Shown piece after piece: positions 32,290-41,361 of a stretch of DNA of 52,171 nt (the first letter of the stretch is position 1; every line of letters begins with the position of its first letter). Where the stretch lies: the NCBI GenBank assembly GCA_002412715.1, contig DHVP01000013.1, forward strand, positions 1-52,171, written 5' to 3'. The stretch comes from Deltaproteobacteria bacterium UBA5205 (lineage in GTDB: Bacteria; Desulfobacterota; Syntrophorhabdia; Syntrophorhabdales; Syntrophorhabdaceae). The position numbers were made by a program, and so were the translations under genes. The notes beneath the pieces were generated by a model. It did not search any database and had not been told where the DNA came from. It saw nothing but the letters and a program-made list of their open reading frames with translations.

Positions 32290-32484
32290 AATACCCCCTT
32301 TGATGTTTTAACATGGCTGCAAGACCCATGAGAATAAGTGACCACTCATGGTCTCTAGACGTTTTCGCCATGTTTGCGATTAAACTTAAAGGAAACTTTA
32401 CAGGATTCGAGAAACACTTCGATCAGGCCGGCCGGCTGGCTGGTGCAATGGGTTAAACAGACGGCTCCTCCGGGACAGGCTGAC

Positions 32485-32904
32485 TCAGTTAGTCTTCCTG
32501 ACAGGTCTGAACTTCGGAAGCGTTACCTCGGGCGTCACATCATCATAGACCACTTCCACGGCCATGCCAATCAGGACATCATCATTGGCGCATTCCACGA
32601 CGGTGCTCATCATGCGAACGCCTTCCTCCAGTTCGACAAGGACGATATTATAGGGCACATCCTTTCCGAACCCCGGTGCCGGATGGTGGCAGACTGTGAC
32701 GGAGTACACGGTGCCCCGGCCGCTCGCCTTTACCCACTCGACGTCGAAGGAAAAGCATGATGGGCAGAATTCGCGGGGATAAAAATGGTATCGGCCGCAG
32801 GCCCGGCACTTCCGAAGCAGAAGTTCATGCGCCTTTGCACCTTCCCAGTAGGCCCTTGTTTCGGTGTGTATGTACGGCAATGGTTTTTTGTATTCTGTCG
32901 TCAT
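32485..32904 (-). CDS. DUF35 zinc-ribbon/OB-fold partner of the thiolase
   Basis: 139 residues from the ATG at 32904, two bases after the thiolase stop. A much longer upstream extension of this frame is only the thiolase gene read out of frame. The zinc ribbon is CRACGRYHFYPREFCPSC near residues 36-53. The OB-fold strands follow (GRGTVYSVTVCHHPAPGFG, then VPYNIVLVELEEGVRMMSTVV). In archaea and in bacterial BbsAB-type enzymes such proteins form a complex with a thiolase and help bind the CoA part of the substrate. Here it surely pairs with the preceding gene product. Confidence 0.9.
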   Translation of the reverse strand: MTTEYKKPLPYIHTETRAYWEGAKAHELLLRKCRACGRYHFYPREFCPSCFSFDVEWVKASGRGTVYSVTVCHHPAPGFGKDVPYNIVLVELEEGVRMMSTVVECANDDVLIGMAVEVVYDDVTPEVTLPKFRPVRKTN

Positions 32905-32906
32905 GA

Positions 32907-34067
32907 TCAATCCACCCCCAGGATTACTGTTCCGCTCGATGCGAGCGACCCGCCGATACCGTTGCAGAGCGCTGTCTTTGCCTCGCGCACCTGCCGGTCG
33001 CCGCACTCTCCCCGAAGCTGCCGCGCCGCCTCGATGAGGAGGAAGATGCCGAACATGCCCGTATGAAGGCACGAGAGCCCTCCGCCGCCCGTATTGGCGG
33101 GCTGGAGTCCGCCCGGTGCCAACCGCTGTCCTTCGACGAAACGTCCTCCCTCGCCTTTCGGGCAAAACCCGAGGTCTTCCAGCTGGAGAAGGACAGTGAT
33201 CGTGAAGGAATCATAGAGCTCAAGGACATCGATGTCGGAAGGGGACAGACCGGCCATGCGGAATGCCCTCTGGCCGGAAAACTTCGCCGGCGTCACGGTG
33301 AGATCGGGCATGCCTGTGATGCTCCGATGGGTATGCGATTCGCCGCAGCCAAGAATCCAGACAGGCTTCTTGCGGAGGTTCACGGCGCGCTCGGCCGTCG
33401 TGACAATGACCGCCCCTCCTCCGTCATTCACAAGGCAGCAATCACGGAGGCGCAGAGGGGTGCTCATCATCGGTGATGCGAGGACATCTTCGATACTGAG
33501 GGGATCACGCATGGCAGCGAGGGGATTGAGACTTGCCCATTTGCGGGCAGCCACCGCAATCTCAGCCAGCTGCGCACTCGTCGTGCCGAACTGATACATG
33601 TGACGCTGCGCGGCCAGCGCGTAGGTCGGGACCGGAACCCATTGACCGTAGGGTATCTCAAACTGCTCCTCCGGCTCCTGCGGTGCGCCCGTGGTGAAGC
33701 TCCTGCCCATCCTCCTCTTACGATCCGACAGGGGCGTTTCGGCATAGCAGATCAGGGCCGTCTCGCACAGGCCCGCCGAAATGGCCGCCACCGCGTGCTC
33801 GATATGGAACTCGAAGGCTGACCCGCCGGGCAACGTATTGTCCGAATAGGCCGGTTGTATGCCAAGATACTCGGCGACCATGATCGATTCCATGGTGATC
33901 CAGCCAGCCGAGAAAAATCCGTCTATATCACTCTTTTTCAGTCCCGCATCGTCCAGCGCGCGATTCGTCGCCTCTGCGATAAGCTGCAGAAACGTCTTAT
34001 CCGGAGTGTACCCGAGATCCGATTCACTGACACCTACAATGGCCGCTTTCCTTGTCAATACACCCAT
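32907..34067 (-). CDS. Thiolase-family protein (SCP-x/archaeal type)
   Basis: 386 residues from MGVLTRKAAIVGVSESD (ATG at 34067). GGAGGG lies 10 bases before it. The thiolase fold is recognisable by AEATNRALDDAGLKKSDIDGFF, VNDGGGAVIVTTAERAV, DIDVLELYDSFTITVLLQLEDLGFC and PANTGGGGLSCLHTGMFGI. At the place of the usual nucleophile cysteine the protein reads 'SDNTLPGGSAFEFH', with no cysteine. Near the C-terminus 'LCNGIGGSLASSGTVIL' stands where CxGGGxG is usual. This 'GGS' version is typical of thiolase-like proteins paired with DUF35 partners. It may be a retro-aldol/thiolytic enzyme or a non-classical thiolase acting on acyl-CoA in aromatic or branched-chain breakdown. Confidence 0.88.
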   Translation of the reverse strand: MGVLTRKAAIVGVSESDLGYTPDKTFLQLIAEATNRALDDAGLKKSDIDGFFSAGWITMESIMVAEYLGIQPAYSDNTLPGGSAFEFHIEHAVAAISAGLCETALICYAETPLSDRKRRMGRSFTTGAPQEPEEQFEIPYGQWVPVPTYALAAQRHMYQFGTTSAQLAEIAVAARKWASLNPLAAMRDPLSIEDVLASPMMSTPLRLRDCCLVNDGGGAVIVTTAERAVNLRKKPVWILGCGESHTHRSITGMPDLTVTPAKFSGQRAFRMAGLSPSDIDVLELYDSFTITVLLQLEDLGFCPKGEGGRFVEGQRLAPGGLQPANTGGGGLSCLHTGMFGIFLLIEAARQLRGECGDRQVREAKTALCNGIGGSLASSGTVILGVD

Positions 34068-34198
34068 ATCTTCAATGCCCTCCTGTGGTTTCCTGCTCCT
34101 CTTCACCCATATGGAAATGTGTGCATTCGTAAAGCAAAATCAGAGTTAATCTTAAATCAACAAAAAGGGGGAAATCCAGAAATATCTCCACGGCCTCT

Positions 34199-35389
34199 TC
34201 ATCTGGTGCGTCCCGCGTGGGCGGAGATTTCGGCCATGGCCTCCAAAGTGCGGTCTATATCATCAGTGGTGTTGAAAGGCCCGATGCTGAAGCGAATGCC
34301 GCCGTAGGGAGACGTACCGAGACTCTGGTGAACAAGGGGGGCGCAGTGAACCCCTACTCTGACTGCAATATTAAAGTCACCGTCCAGAATAGCCCCGACA
34401 TCGGCCGGGTCCAGGCCCCTGACGTTTGCCGTGAGGAGCCCGATGTGGTTGGAGAGAGTCTGTGCACAATAGAGCTCAACGCCGGTGAGGACCGATAACC
34501 CGTCCCTAAGCCTTTCCAGGAGCTCCATTTCGCGGGCATGAATGGGCTCTGTCCCCGCCTCTTCCAGATAATCAAGACTTTCGGAAAGGCCGATGATCCC
34601 CGGCAGGTTGAGCGTGCCGGCCTCCAATCTATAGGGAAAGTCCTGTGTGTGAACCAGGCTTCCCGAGTCGATACCGGTGCCGCCAAAACGCGAAGTCTCT
34701 ATGCTTTCGACCTGTCGGTCAAGAACCAGGCCGCCGATCCCGGCCGGAGCAAGCATGGATTTGTGGCCTGTGAATGCGACAGCGGCGGCCTGCCAGGCCC
34801 CCATATCGATAGGAATCACACCGGCGGTCTGCGCGGCATCGATCAATAAGGGCACTCCGCGCTCCGCGCAGCGACGGCCGATTTCCCCGGCGGGCTGAAC
34901 GGTGCCCAGAACGTTGGATGCATGGGTGACAATAACAAGTTTCGTATTGGGCCGGATTGCGGCAACGATGTCTCCGGGATCGACAAAGCCTCTTTCGTCG
35001 AAGGGGACAAGATCATATTCAATAATGCCCTTCCGGTTCAGATGGTAAAGGGGCCGAAGGACGGAATTGTGTTCGAGCCTCGTGGACACAACATGATCGC
35101 CCTGGTGAAGCAGCCCCTGCAAAGCTGTGTTCAGCGCATCGGTTGCGTTGCCGGTGAAGATGACACGGTCCGGGTCAGGGGCCCCGAAGAAACGAGCCGC
35201 TTTCTGCCTCGTCTCACTGACGAGTTCCTGGGCTTCACAAGCCAGGTCGTAACTTCCCCGGCCCGGAGAAACACCAACCCGGCTGTAGGTTTCTATCATC
35301 CTGTTGAGGATTGATGCAGGCTTCGGAAAAGTTGTCGCCGCGTTATCGAGATAGATCAGTTTGTCCGACATACCTTCTCTCATGTGCAT
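34199..35389 (-). CDS. Class V aminotransferase-fold cysteine desulfurase
   Basis: 396 residues. The frame overlaps the TusE-like gene by 10 bases. The conserved core begins at MSDKLIYLDNAATTFPKP, seven codons in, so the exact start among three ATGs is uncertain. The PLP lysine is in AFTGHKSMLAPAG, the pocket histidine and aspartate in 'LEHNSVLRPL' and 'LIDAAQTAGV', and the mobile-loop cysteine in VRVGVHCAPLVH. It would take sulfur from cysteine as an enzyme-bound persulfide. The short N-terminus and 'NAATTxPKP' fit the EF2568-like group, some members of which lie with selenium-dependent molybdenum hydroxylases. Here too it follows a molybdenum hydroxylase gene. General Fe-S assembly is less likely because no scaffold gene is near. 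Confidence 0.88.
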   Translation of the reverse strand: MHMREGMSDKLIYLDNAATTFPKPASILNRMIETYSRVGVSPGRGSYDLACEAQELVSETRQKAARFFGAPDPDRVIFTGNATDALNTALQGLLHQGDHVVSTRLEHNSVLRPLYHLNRKGIIEYDLVPFDERGFVDPGDIVAAIRPNTKLVIVTHASNVLGTVQPAGEIGRRCAERGVPLLIDAAQTAGVIPIDMGAWQAAAVAFTGHKSMLAPAGIGGLVLDRQVESIETSRFGGTGIDSGSLVHTQDFPYRLEAGTLNLPGIIGLSESLDYLEEAGTEPIHAREMELLERLRDGLSVLTGVELYCAQTLSNHIGLLTANVRGLDPADVGAILDGDFNIAVRVGVHCAPLVHQSLGTSPYGGIRFSIGPFNTTDDIDRTLEAMAEISAHAGRTR

Positions 35390-35742
35390 GATCTCGGATT
35401 GGGCAGACCGGCTATTCGGCGGGCACCACGGCGGATTCCCCCGGGAAAAAGAGCCTCAAGGTCCATGAGACTGATCCCAAGGCCCGCCTTCAGGTCGCGG
35501 TTCATGGGTGCCCTGCCGTGATACGCATAATAGTCCCGCAAGAAGCGGATGACAGTCCATTGAAATTCATCAAGCCTGCCGATCCCAAGTTCCGACGCCA
35601 GGACCTCGGCTATTTCCTCTGTCCAGTCCCCCACGTGCCACAAAAAACCTTCGCTGTCGAGGAGAATCTCCTTGCCCGCAATAATACGAACCCTCTGCTG
35701 GAAATCACCCGGTTTCTGCTCGGCTGCGGAAGGATCGTTCAT
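35380..35742 (-). CDS. TusE/DsrC-like sulfur-carrier protein
   Basis: 120 residues. The family pattern is clear: 'DSEGFLWHVGDWTEEIAEVLASELGI', 'LDEFQWTVIRFLRDYY' and the C-terminal arm 'ARRIAGLPNPRSCT'. The penultimate cysteine (C119) that carries the persulfide is present. The second cysteine found about 11 residues earlier in true DsrC is replaced (…RGARRIAG… where qaCkiAG is expected), so it is of the single-cysteine TusE type and cannot form the DsrC trisulfide. Its start overlaps the stop of the molybdenum hydroxylase gene (ATGA) and its end overlaps the desulfurase gene. Coupling to both suggests it passes sulfur from the desulfurase to an acceptor, perhaps the molybdenum centre. Confidence 0.87.
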   Translation of the reverse strand: MNDPSAAEQKPGDFQQRVRIIAGKEILLDSEGFLWHVGDWTEEIAEVLASELGIGRLDEFQWTVIRFLRDYYAYHGRAPMNRDLKAGLGISLMDLEALFPGGIRRGARRIAGLPNPRSCT

Positions 35743-38402
35743 GCCGTCTTTTTTGCCAGGGCCGCCTTGATCTTGTCCGGTGTGGCGGGCAGATCATAGA
35801 TCCTTGCACCGCACGCATCGTATATGGCGTTGATGACTGCCGGCGCGGTGCATACCATCGTCATTTCACCCACACCCACAGCTCCCAGGGGGCCCTTTGC
35901 CCGGGGGGTTTGATTGACGATCACATCCATGTCGAATGCGCTTTTCATCGTCGGGAACTTGAACGTGAACCAGTCGTTCGTCCGGCCATGGATATACTCT
36001 TCCCTGAGCGCATACCCCACACCCTGATCCATACCTCCATGAAGTTGGCCCTCCAGGTTCTGGGGGTTGATCACCGTACCGGGATCGACCGCCGTGGTAA
36101 CCCTGACGACACGCACCTCTCCCGTATCGGTGTTGACCTCAACCTCAGCCATTTGAATCGCGTGAACGCGGGATTCGAAGGACAGCCCCTGACCGGTGGC
36201 GGGATCAAGAAAGGCTTCTTTGCCTGCAGCCATTTTGGAGCCCAAAAAGTGGGTAGGCTTGCCTGCCTTTTTCAATCCCTCATACGTATCGGTGCCCGCT
36301 TCCTTCATGCCTTTCTGCAATTGCTCGATGGCAAGCACCAGGGAGCCGCCCGCCATGTATGTCATTCTGCTTGCCGCCGCGGGGCCCATTCCTGTCGTAC
36401 GGTCGGTGTCGCGGGTAACGAGGCGGATCTTCTCCATTGGTATGCCGGAAAGGTGGGATGCTATCTGGGTCAGCATCGAATCGTTTCCTTCCCCGGGGTC
36501 TGCGACAGCTGCGAAGATGGTCATGCCATTATCGGGATCAAGTTCAATGACGACCCTGCCGACGTCCGCGGGACCCCCGATGCCAAAGGCATGAGTGCCG
36601 ATGCCGACACCGCGCCTTATCGGTCCGGTTTTCATCGCCGCTGCTTCTTTCCTTGCCCGTTCCCAGGCCGGTTTGATCGCATCGCAGAGCTCAGGGAACG
36701 GCCATTCATCGCATACCATGCCGGTGGACACGCTCTGGCCGGGTAGAAGCGAATTGATCCGCCGAAATTCGAGAGGGTCCATGCCGATCTTCTCGGCCAG
36801 CATATCCATGGCCGACTCCAGTGCAAAGGTGACCTGAGGCGGTCCCGCCCCCCGGGCCGCGCCTCCGGCAGGATTATTGGTATATACCAACCGCGCCAGA
36901 GCATCCACGTTCGGGATATTATATGAACCGGAGAGCATCCACAGGGCGCGCTTGATAACCGTCATGCCTATTATCTGGTACGCCCCGTTGTCGACGATGA
37001 AGTCAATTACGAAGGCGGTCAGTCTGCCCTCCGGGTTGCACGCAAGCTTGACCTTCATAGTAAAAGCATGTCGTTTGCTGCTCATGATCATCGATTCTGC
37101 GAGACCGGGGATGTAGCGCACGGGGCACCTGAAGTGAAGCGCGGCTGCGCCGGCGATTGCCTCCGACGTCATTGCCAGCTTTTGGCCGAAATTCCCGCCC
37201 GAGAAGGCCTCCACATATCGCACATTCTCATATCCGAGGGACTCCTGCAGATCGGCCATATGGAGATGGATGTTTATGCTCCGCCCGACTACCACCAGCT
37301 GTGCATCTTCACCCTCACCCTCCATATAGGCGACGCTCGCTTCAGGCTCCAGGGGAGCCTGATGATTGATCTGCGTCGAGAAATCGGCCTCGACGACGGC
37401 AGCAGACTCTTGAAGAGCCTTGCCGGCTTCACCCTTTATCTGCGGTTGTGTAAAGCACAGATTCGGCCATTCGGCGTGAATCCGGACGGCATCGTCCATC
37501 ATCGCTTCGCCGGGTGATGTGAGAACGGGCAAGGGATCATAGACAACCTTGACGGCGGCCGCGGCGGCGAGCGCCTCTTCTTTGGTCCGGGCGGCCGCGA
37601 TGGCAATCGCATCTCCCAGGCAATGGACCTTGTCTTCAGCAAGGATGGGCTGGTCGGCAAGGAGGATTTTGATCCTGTTGGTCCCCTTGATGTCCTTCGC
37701 AGTCATAACCCCGACGACGCCGGGCATCTTCCCGGCTTCAGACGTATCGACGGATATAATCCTGGCATGGTGCTCCGTGCTTCGCGTTACCGCCAGTTCG
37801 AGGGCATTGTGAAGCTTGATGTCGGCGGAAAACTCCGCGAGGCCGCACGCCTTCACCATGGCTGTAGGACGGGGATGGGAGACTCCGATCCTGGGGCCGT
37901 TCGGATCGGGCCTGACCGCATCCGGCGTGGTTTCACCGCGGATGAACCTGCCGGCCAGTTTTACCGCCTCGATGATCTTGACATACCCCGTGCAGCGGCA
38001 AAGGTTGTGCTCAAGGGCCCTCTTTATTTCCTTGTCATCGGGATCGGGGTTTTGATCGAGGAGGGCTTTGGTCGCCATGATCATGCCCGGTGTACAGAAC
38101 CCGCATTGTATGGCTCCGGAAAGAACGTATGCCTCCTGGATGAGGTGGGGATTGTCGGGTGTACCAAGGCCCTCCACGGTGACAACCTCCGCACCGTCGA
38201 GCTTCACCGCCTTTTGCAGGCACGAACGGACTGCCTTCCCGTTGACAATAACGGTGCATGCCCCACATTGCCCTTTCCTGTCACAAGATTGCTTCGTACC
38301 CGTCAACTGGAGGTCTTCCCTTAACACGTCCAGAAGAACGCGATCAGGTTCAACAGAAAATTCTCTCCATATCCCGTTAACATTCAATTTTCTCTTATTC
38401 AT
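35739..38402 (-). CDS. Mop-type molybdenum hydroxylase (2Fe-2S domain fused to molybdopterin domain)
   Basis: 887 residues from the ATG at 38402, with AAAGGA 8 bases before it. The N-terminal plant-type 2Fe-2S domain has C40, C46, C49 and C61. The second 2Fe-2S domain has C100, C103, C135 and C137 (CGFCTPGM and CRCTGY). From about 175 the molybdopterin part follows (GLAEFSADIKLHNALELAVTRS; GGNFGQKL; GAARGAGPPQV), with the catalytic glutamate expected in GAVGVGEMTM near the C-terminus. There is no FAD domain, as in the aldehyde oxidoreductase Mop of Desulfovibrio gigas, whose length of about 900 residues also matches. It would hydroxylate an aldehyde, purine or aromatic substrate and pass electrons to an unknown acceptor. 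The two overlapping downstream genes are sulfur-transfer proteins. Confidence 0.92.
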   Translation of the reverse strand: MNKRKLNVNGIWREFSVEPDRVLLDVLREDLQLTGTKQSCDRKGQCGACTVIVNGKAVRSCLQKAVKLDGAEVVTVEGLGTPDNPHLIQEAYVLSGAIQCGFCTPGMIMATKALLDQNPDPDDKEIKRALEHNLCRCTGYVKIIEAVKLAGRFIRGETTPDAVRPDPNGPRIGVSHPRPTAMVKACGLAEFSADIKLHNALELAVTRSTEHHARIISVDTSEAGKMPGVVGVMTAKDIKGTNRIKILLADQPILAEDKVHCLGDAIAIAAARTKEEALAAAAAVKVVYDPLPVLTSPGEAMMDDAVRIHAEWPNLCFTQPQIKGEAGKALQESAAVVEADFSTQINHQAPLEPEASVAYMEGEGEDAQLVVVGRSINIHLHMADLQESLGYENVRYVEAFSGGNFGQKLAMTSEAIAGAAALHFRCPVRYIPGLAESMIMSSKRHAFTMKVKLACNPEGRLTAFVIDFIVDNGAYQIIGMTVIKRALWMLSGSYNIPNVDALARLVYTNNPAGGAARGAGPPQVTFALESAMDMLAEKIGMDPLEFRRINSLLPGQSVSTGMVCDEWPFPELCDAIKPAWERARKEAAAMKTGPIRRGVGIGTHAFGIGGPADVGRVVIELDPDNGMTIFAAVADPGEGNDSMLTQIASHLSGIPMEKIRLVTRDTDRTTGMGPAAASRMTYMAGGSLVLAIEQLQKGMKEAGTDTYEGLKKAGKPTHFLGSKMAAGKEAFLDPATGQGLSFESRVHAIQMAEVEVNTDTGEVRVVRVTTAVDPGTVINPQNLEGQLHGGMDQGVGYALREEYIHGRTNDWFTFKFPTMKSAFDMDVIVNQTPRAKGPLGAVGVGEMTMVCTAPAVINAIYDACGARIYDLPATPDKIKAALAKKTA

Positions 38403-38721
38403 CAACCGTTCCTTTTCTCATCGGAGGGCGTCTTCTATGCCGTATTCAGGTCCATAGTATCCATAATGTGGTTTTCTCTGTCCATCGTCAAGGAAATTCA
38501 GCCGCCCGCTTTTCCTGGATGTCGCTTTGCGAATGAGATACCGGCCTATAGCCTTCGCCGGAATGGCAAAAGAGACGCAGCGTTCCCGCGGCTCGATCGG
38601 TCCCGGCGGCTGCGGCTGTCTTTTGCCTTGTTGCGGCGGGGGCAAGATGCTAGAATCAGGTAACATTATGGGAAATCTCTTGCGTCCGGTTCTCCGGTCC
38701 GTTATTGATGGAGGTCAAAGA
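38403..38721. other. Divergent gap between Mop and CHAT genes
   Basis: About 320 bases that must hold the promoters of both flanking units. No consensus -10/-35 pair was convincing. An in-frame extension of the CHAT gene runs through part of it from 38527 but lacks a ribosome site and reads as basic, low-complexity peptide. Nothing else is seen. Confidence 0.4.
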
Positions 38722-41361
38722 ATGTCCTCTCGGTTCTTCGTTATCTTCTTGCTGGCCATCCTTGGCGCAACCGTGCTTCTGCCGGGCTCCTCATCCTGCC
38801 AGTCACGTGATGAGATTGCGACGCTTACCGGGCAGATGAGTGAGTTCAAGATGGAAGGCAGATACCAGGAGGCCATCCCGGTTGCGGCGAGGCTTCTTGT
38901 CATTAACGAAGGGCTTTTTGGTCCCGATCATCCCAACACGGCGCGCGCAGTTGTAAATCTGGCAAACTTCTACCGGATGATGGGTCGCTATGCCGAAGCG
39001 GAACCGCTCTTCAGACGTGCACTGGCAATTGAGGAGAGGGCCCCCCGCGGACCCGACCGTCTTTCCGTTGCATTCACCCTCCAGTTTCTTGCAATGCTTT
39101 ACAATAACACGGGACGATACGCCGATGCGGAACCCCTTATAAAACGCGCATTGGAGATCAGACAGAGGGCCAGGATGCAATCTCCGGAGTCTGTCGCCTA
39201 CCTTCTTACCCTTCTTGCGGAAGCTTACCACTTCAGCGGGCGCCAGGCCGAAGCGGAGCCTGTAATGAAACAAGCATTGGAGATCTGGGAAAAGCATCAG
39301 AATCTTCCTCCTGACGGCATGAGCTTCGCCCTTACCATGCTCGCGAAGATCTACCGGAACACCGGCCGCCATGCCCAGGCGGAATCACTCATAAAACGCT
39401 CCCTTGAGATATGCGAAAAGGGGCTTGGGGAAGATCACCCCAATGTCGCATTCGGCCTCACGAACCTGGCGATGATCTACCGTATGACCGGCCGTCAGTC
39501 TGAGCTGGAGCCTCTCTATAAGCGCTCTCTGGCGATCTGGGAAAAAAGTCTCGGTGAAAGACATCCCGCGGTTTCCGTCTCTCTCAACAACCTAGGTCTT
39601 TACTATGCGGTAACAGGCAGACATTCTGAGGCCCGCACCCTTCTCAAACGGTCCGCGGACATTCGGGATTCCGTGCGCGAATCGATTTTCACCCTGTTGA
39701 CGGAAAAGCAGAAGCTCTCCTATATGAAAACACAGGAATGGGGTATCTACGGTTATCTGAGCCATTCCCTGCTGTTCCCGGACACAAAGGGGGCTGCGGT
39801 CACCGATGCGTTCAATGCATGGCTCAAGTGGAAAGGCTCCGTCGTCGAGGCCCAGGGGCGCTACCTGGATGCCCTCCACGCCTCCGAAAATCCGAACGTA
39901 CAGAAGAAACTCAAAGAATTGACCGACGTGCAGAGAGAGATTGCCAGGCTGCAGCTTTTCGGCACGGGTAAGACGCCGCCGGATGATTACAAGAGAAGGA
40001 TGTCGGAATACGAGATAAGAAAGGAATCCCTCGAAGCGGAGATCATGGCCTCGAGCAGGGACTTCATGTTCCGGAAGAAGGCCCGGGCGGTCGACGTCAG
40101 GACCCTGTCTTCGCTGCTCCCCGCCGACACGGTCTACCTTGACTACGCAAAGATAACGCTCTTCGATTTCGAGAAGCGGAAATTTGGAGAACCCCATTAT
40201 CTCCTCTTCGTTTTGGCCCGCGGAGATAAGGATGCAGTAAAGCTCATAGACCTGGGCGGAAGCCGGAAGGTGGACAGCCATGTAAAGGCCTACCTCAGCG
40301 AGATGGACAGGGCAAAGACCGAGGGGGCACTGCCAGGCGAAAAAAAGCTCAAATCCGAGGCATCGATCCTGTATGATATCCTCGTCAAACCTGTGGAGCC
40401 TTTCCTCAAAGGCAAGAAGAGCCTCCTTGTAAGCCCCGATGGGAACCTGAACCTCATTCCCTTCGAAGCCCTCGTCGCACCCACCGGCACTTTTCTCATA
40501 GAAGGGTCTCTCATCAGTTACGTCGGCGCCGGCAGGGACATGGTGAAGTTCGAAAAGCTTTCCCTCAGAGGGGGAGCCTCGCTCATCATCGCCGACCCTG
40601 ACTATGATCTGGGCCAGAAAGAAATGGAGGATGTAAAAAGCTCTGCCGGTATCAGAACGCCCCGCGTACGGGGCCATGTCTCGCGGGATGCTAAAGGGAT
40701 GCGCTTCGACCGGCTCCCTGATACGAAGGTTGAGGCGGACACCATAGCGCGGATCCTCCAGGACAAGTTCGGTCAGAAGGTCTCCAACCGGCAGGATAAG
40801 AAGGCCCGTGAATACGTGCTTTTCAGCATGCCGTCGCCCAAGGTGCTGCACCTTGCCACCCACGGGTATTTTCTCACCGAGGAGGAGACGCGGCAACCGG
40901 ACAGAATGCCGGAAATGAGCGATGATCCGCTTCAGGAGATTCCCATTACCGTTGAAAATCCCATGCTGAGGTCAGGCATCGTCCTCGCCGGGGCCAACAC
41001 CTCTCTTCAGGAAGGGAAAGACGAAGGAATGGTCACGGCCGAGAAAATTGTAGGGCTCGATCTCAAGGGTACGGACATCGTCATCCTGTCGGCATGCCAG
41101 ACCGGCGTCGGAGACATCCAGAGCGGCGAGGGTGTCTTCGGACTCAAACGGGCTTTCATACTATCAGGTGCAAAGACGCTGGTCATGAGCCTCTGGAGCG
41201 TACCTTCCGAGGAGACGGTAGACCTTATGACCTCTTTTTACAGGTCCATTTCGGAAGGGTATGCGCCCGCCGAGGCCTTAAGACAGGCAAAGCTGGGGAT
41301 AATGAAGAACAAGCCGCATCCTTTCTTCTGGGCGGCCTTCGTGATGACCGGTTCGCCGTAG
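38722..41361 (+). CDS. Exported TPR-CHAT protease-like protein
   Basis: 879 residues from MSSRFFVIFLLAILG; GGAGG 7 bases before 38722 fixes this start. A signal segment ends near GSSSC. Six or seven TPR units follow (about 35-330), with repeats such as GRYAEAEPLFRRALAIEE, GRYADAEPLIKRALEI and GRHAQAESLIKRSLEI, and 'LGEDHPNVAFGLTNLA' of the kinesin-light-chain type. A helical linker leads to a C-terminal CHAT domain (about 570-879). Its catalytic histidine is in VLHLATHGYF and its cysteine in VILSACQTGVGD, both intact, so a caspase-like peptidase is likely. CHAT-TPR proteins occur both in signalling and in defence, e.g. with gasdermins or Craspase. Here no partner gene is next to it, and the signal segment implies an extracytoplasmic place. 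Confidence 0.9.
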   Translation: MSSRFFVIFLLAILGATVLLPGSSSCQSRDEIATLTGQMSEFKMEGRYQEAIPVAARLLVINEGLFGPDHPNTARAVVNLANFYRMMGRYAEAEPLFRRALAIEERAPRGPDRLSVAFTLQFLAMLYNNTGRYADAEPLIKRALEIRQRARMQSPESVAYLLTLLAEAYHFSGRQAEAEPVMKQALEIWEKHQNLPPDGMSFALTMLAKIYRNTGRHAQAESLIKRSLEICEKGLGEDHPNVAFGLTNLAMIYRMTGRQSELEPLYKRSLAIWEKSLGERHPAVSVSLNNLGLYYAVTGRHSEARTLLKRSADIRDSVRESIFTLLTEKQKLSYMKTQEWGIYGYLSHSLLFPDTKGAAVTDAFNAWLKWKGSVVEAQGRYLDALHASENPNVQKKLKELTDVQREIARLQLFGTGKTPPDDYKRRMSEYEIRKESLEAEIMASSRDFMFRKKARAVDVRTLSSLLPADTVYLDYAKITLFDFEKRKFGEPHYLLFVLARGDKDAVKLIDLGGSRKVDSHVKAYLSEMDRAKTEGALPGEKKLKSEASILYDILVKPVEPFLKGKKSLLVSPDGNLNLIPFEALVAPTGTFLIEGSLISYVGAGRDMVKFEKLSLRGGASLIIADPDYDLGQKEMEDVKSSAGIRTPRVRGHVSRDAKGMRFDRLPDTKVEADTIARILQDKFGQKVSNRQDKKAREYVLFSMPSPKVLHLATHGYFLTEEETRQPDRMPEMSDDPLQEIPITVENPMLRSGIVLAGANTSLQEGKDEGMVTAEKIVGLDLKGTDIVILSACQTGVGDIQSGEGVFGLKRAFILSGAKTLVMSLWSVPSEETVDLMTSFYRSISEGYAPAEALRQAKLGIMKNKPHPFFWAAFVMTGSP

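Noticed and set aside
32905..33165. N-terminal extension of the DUF35 protein
   Set aside because: It is the thiolase gene read in a wrong frame (Arg-rich); the ATG at 32904 directly after the thiolase stop is the natural start.
35380..35742. True DsrC of dissimilatory sulfite reduction
   Set aside because: The second conserved cysteine is missing and no dsrAB or dsrMKJOP genes are present, so TusE-type is the better call.
39592..40896. 434-codon open frame on the minus strand
   Set aside because: It lies wholly inside the CHAT gene on the other strand, has no recognisable domain and no ribosome site; GC-rich coding often leaves such shadows.
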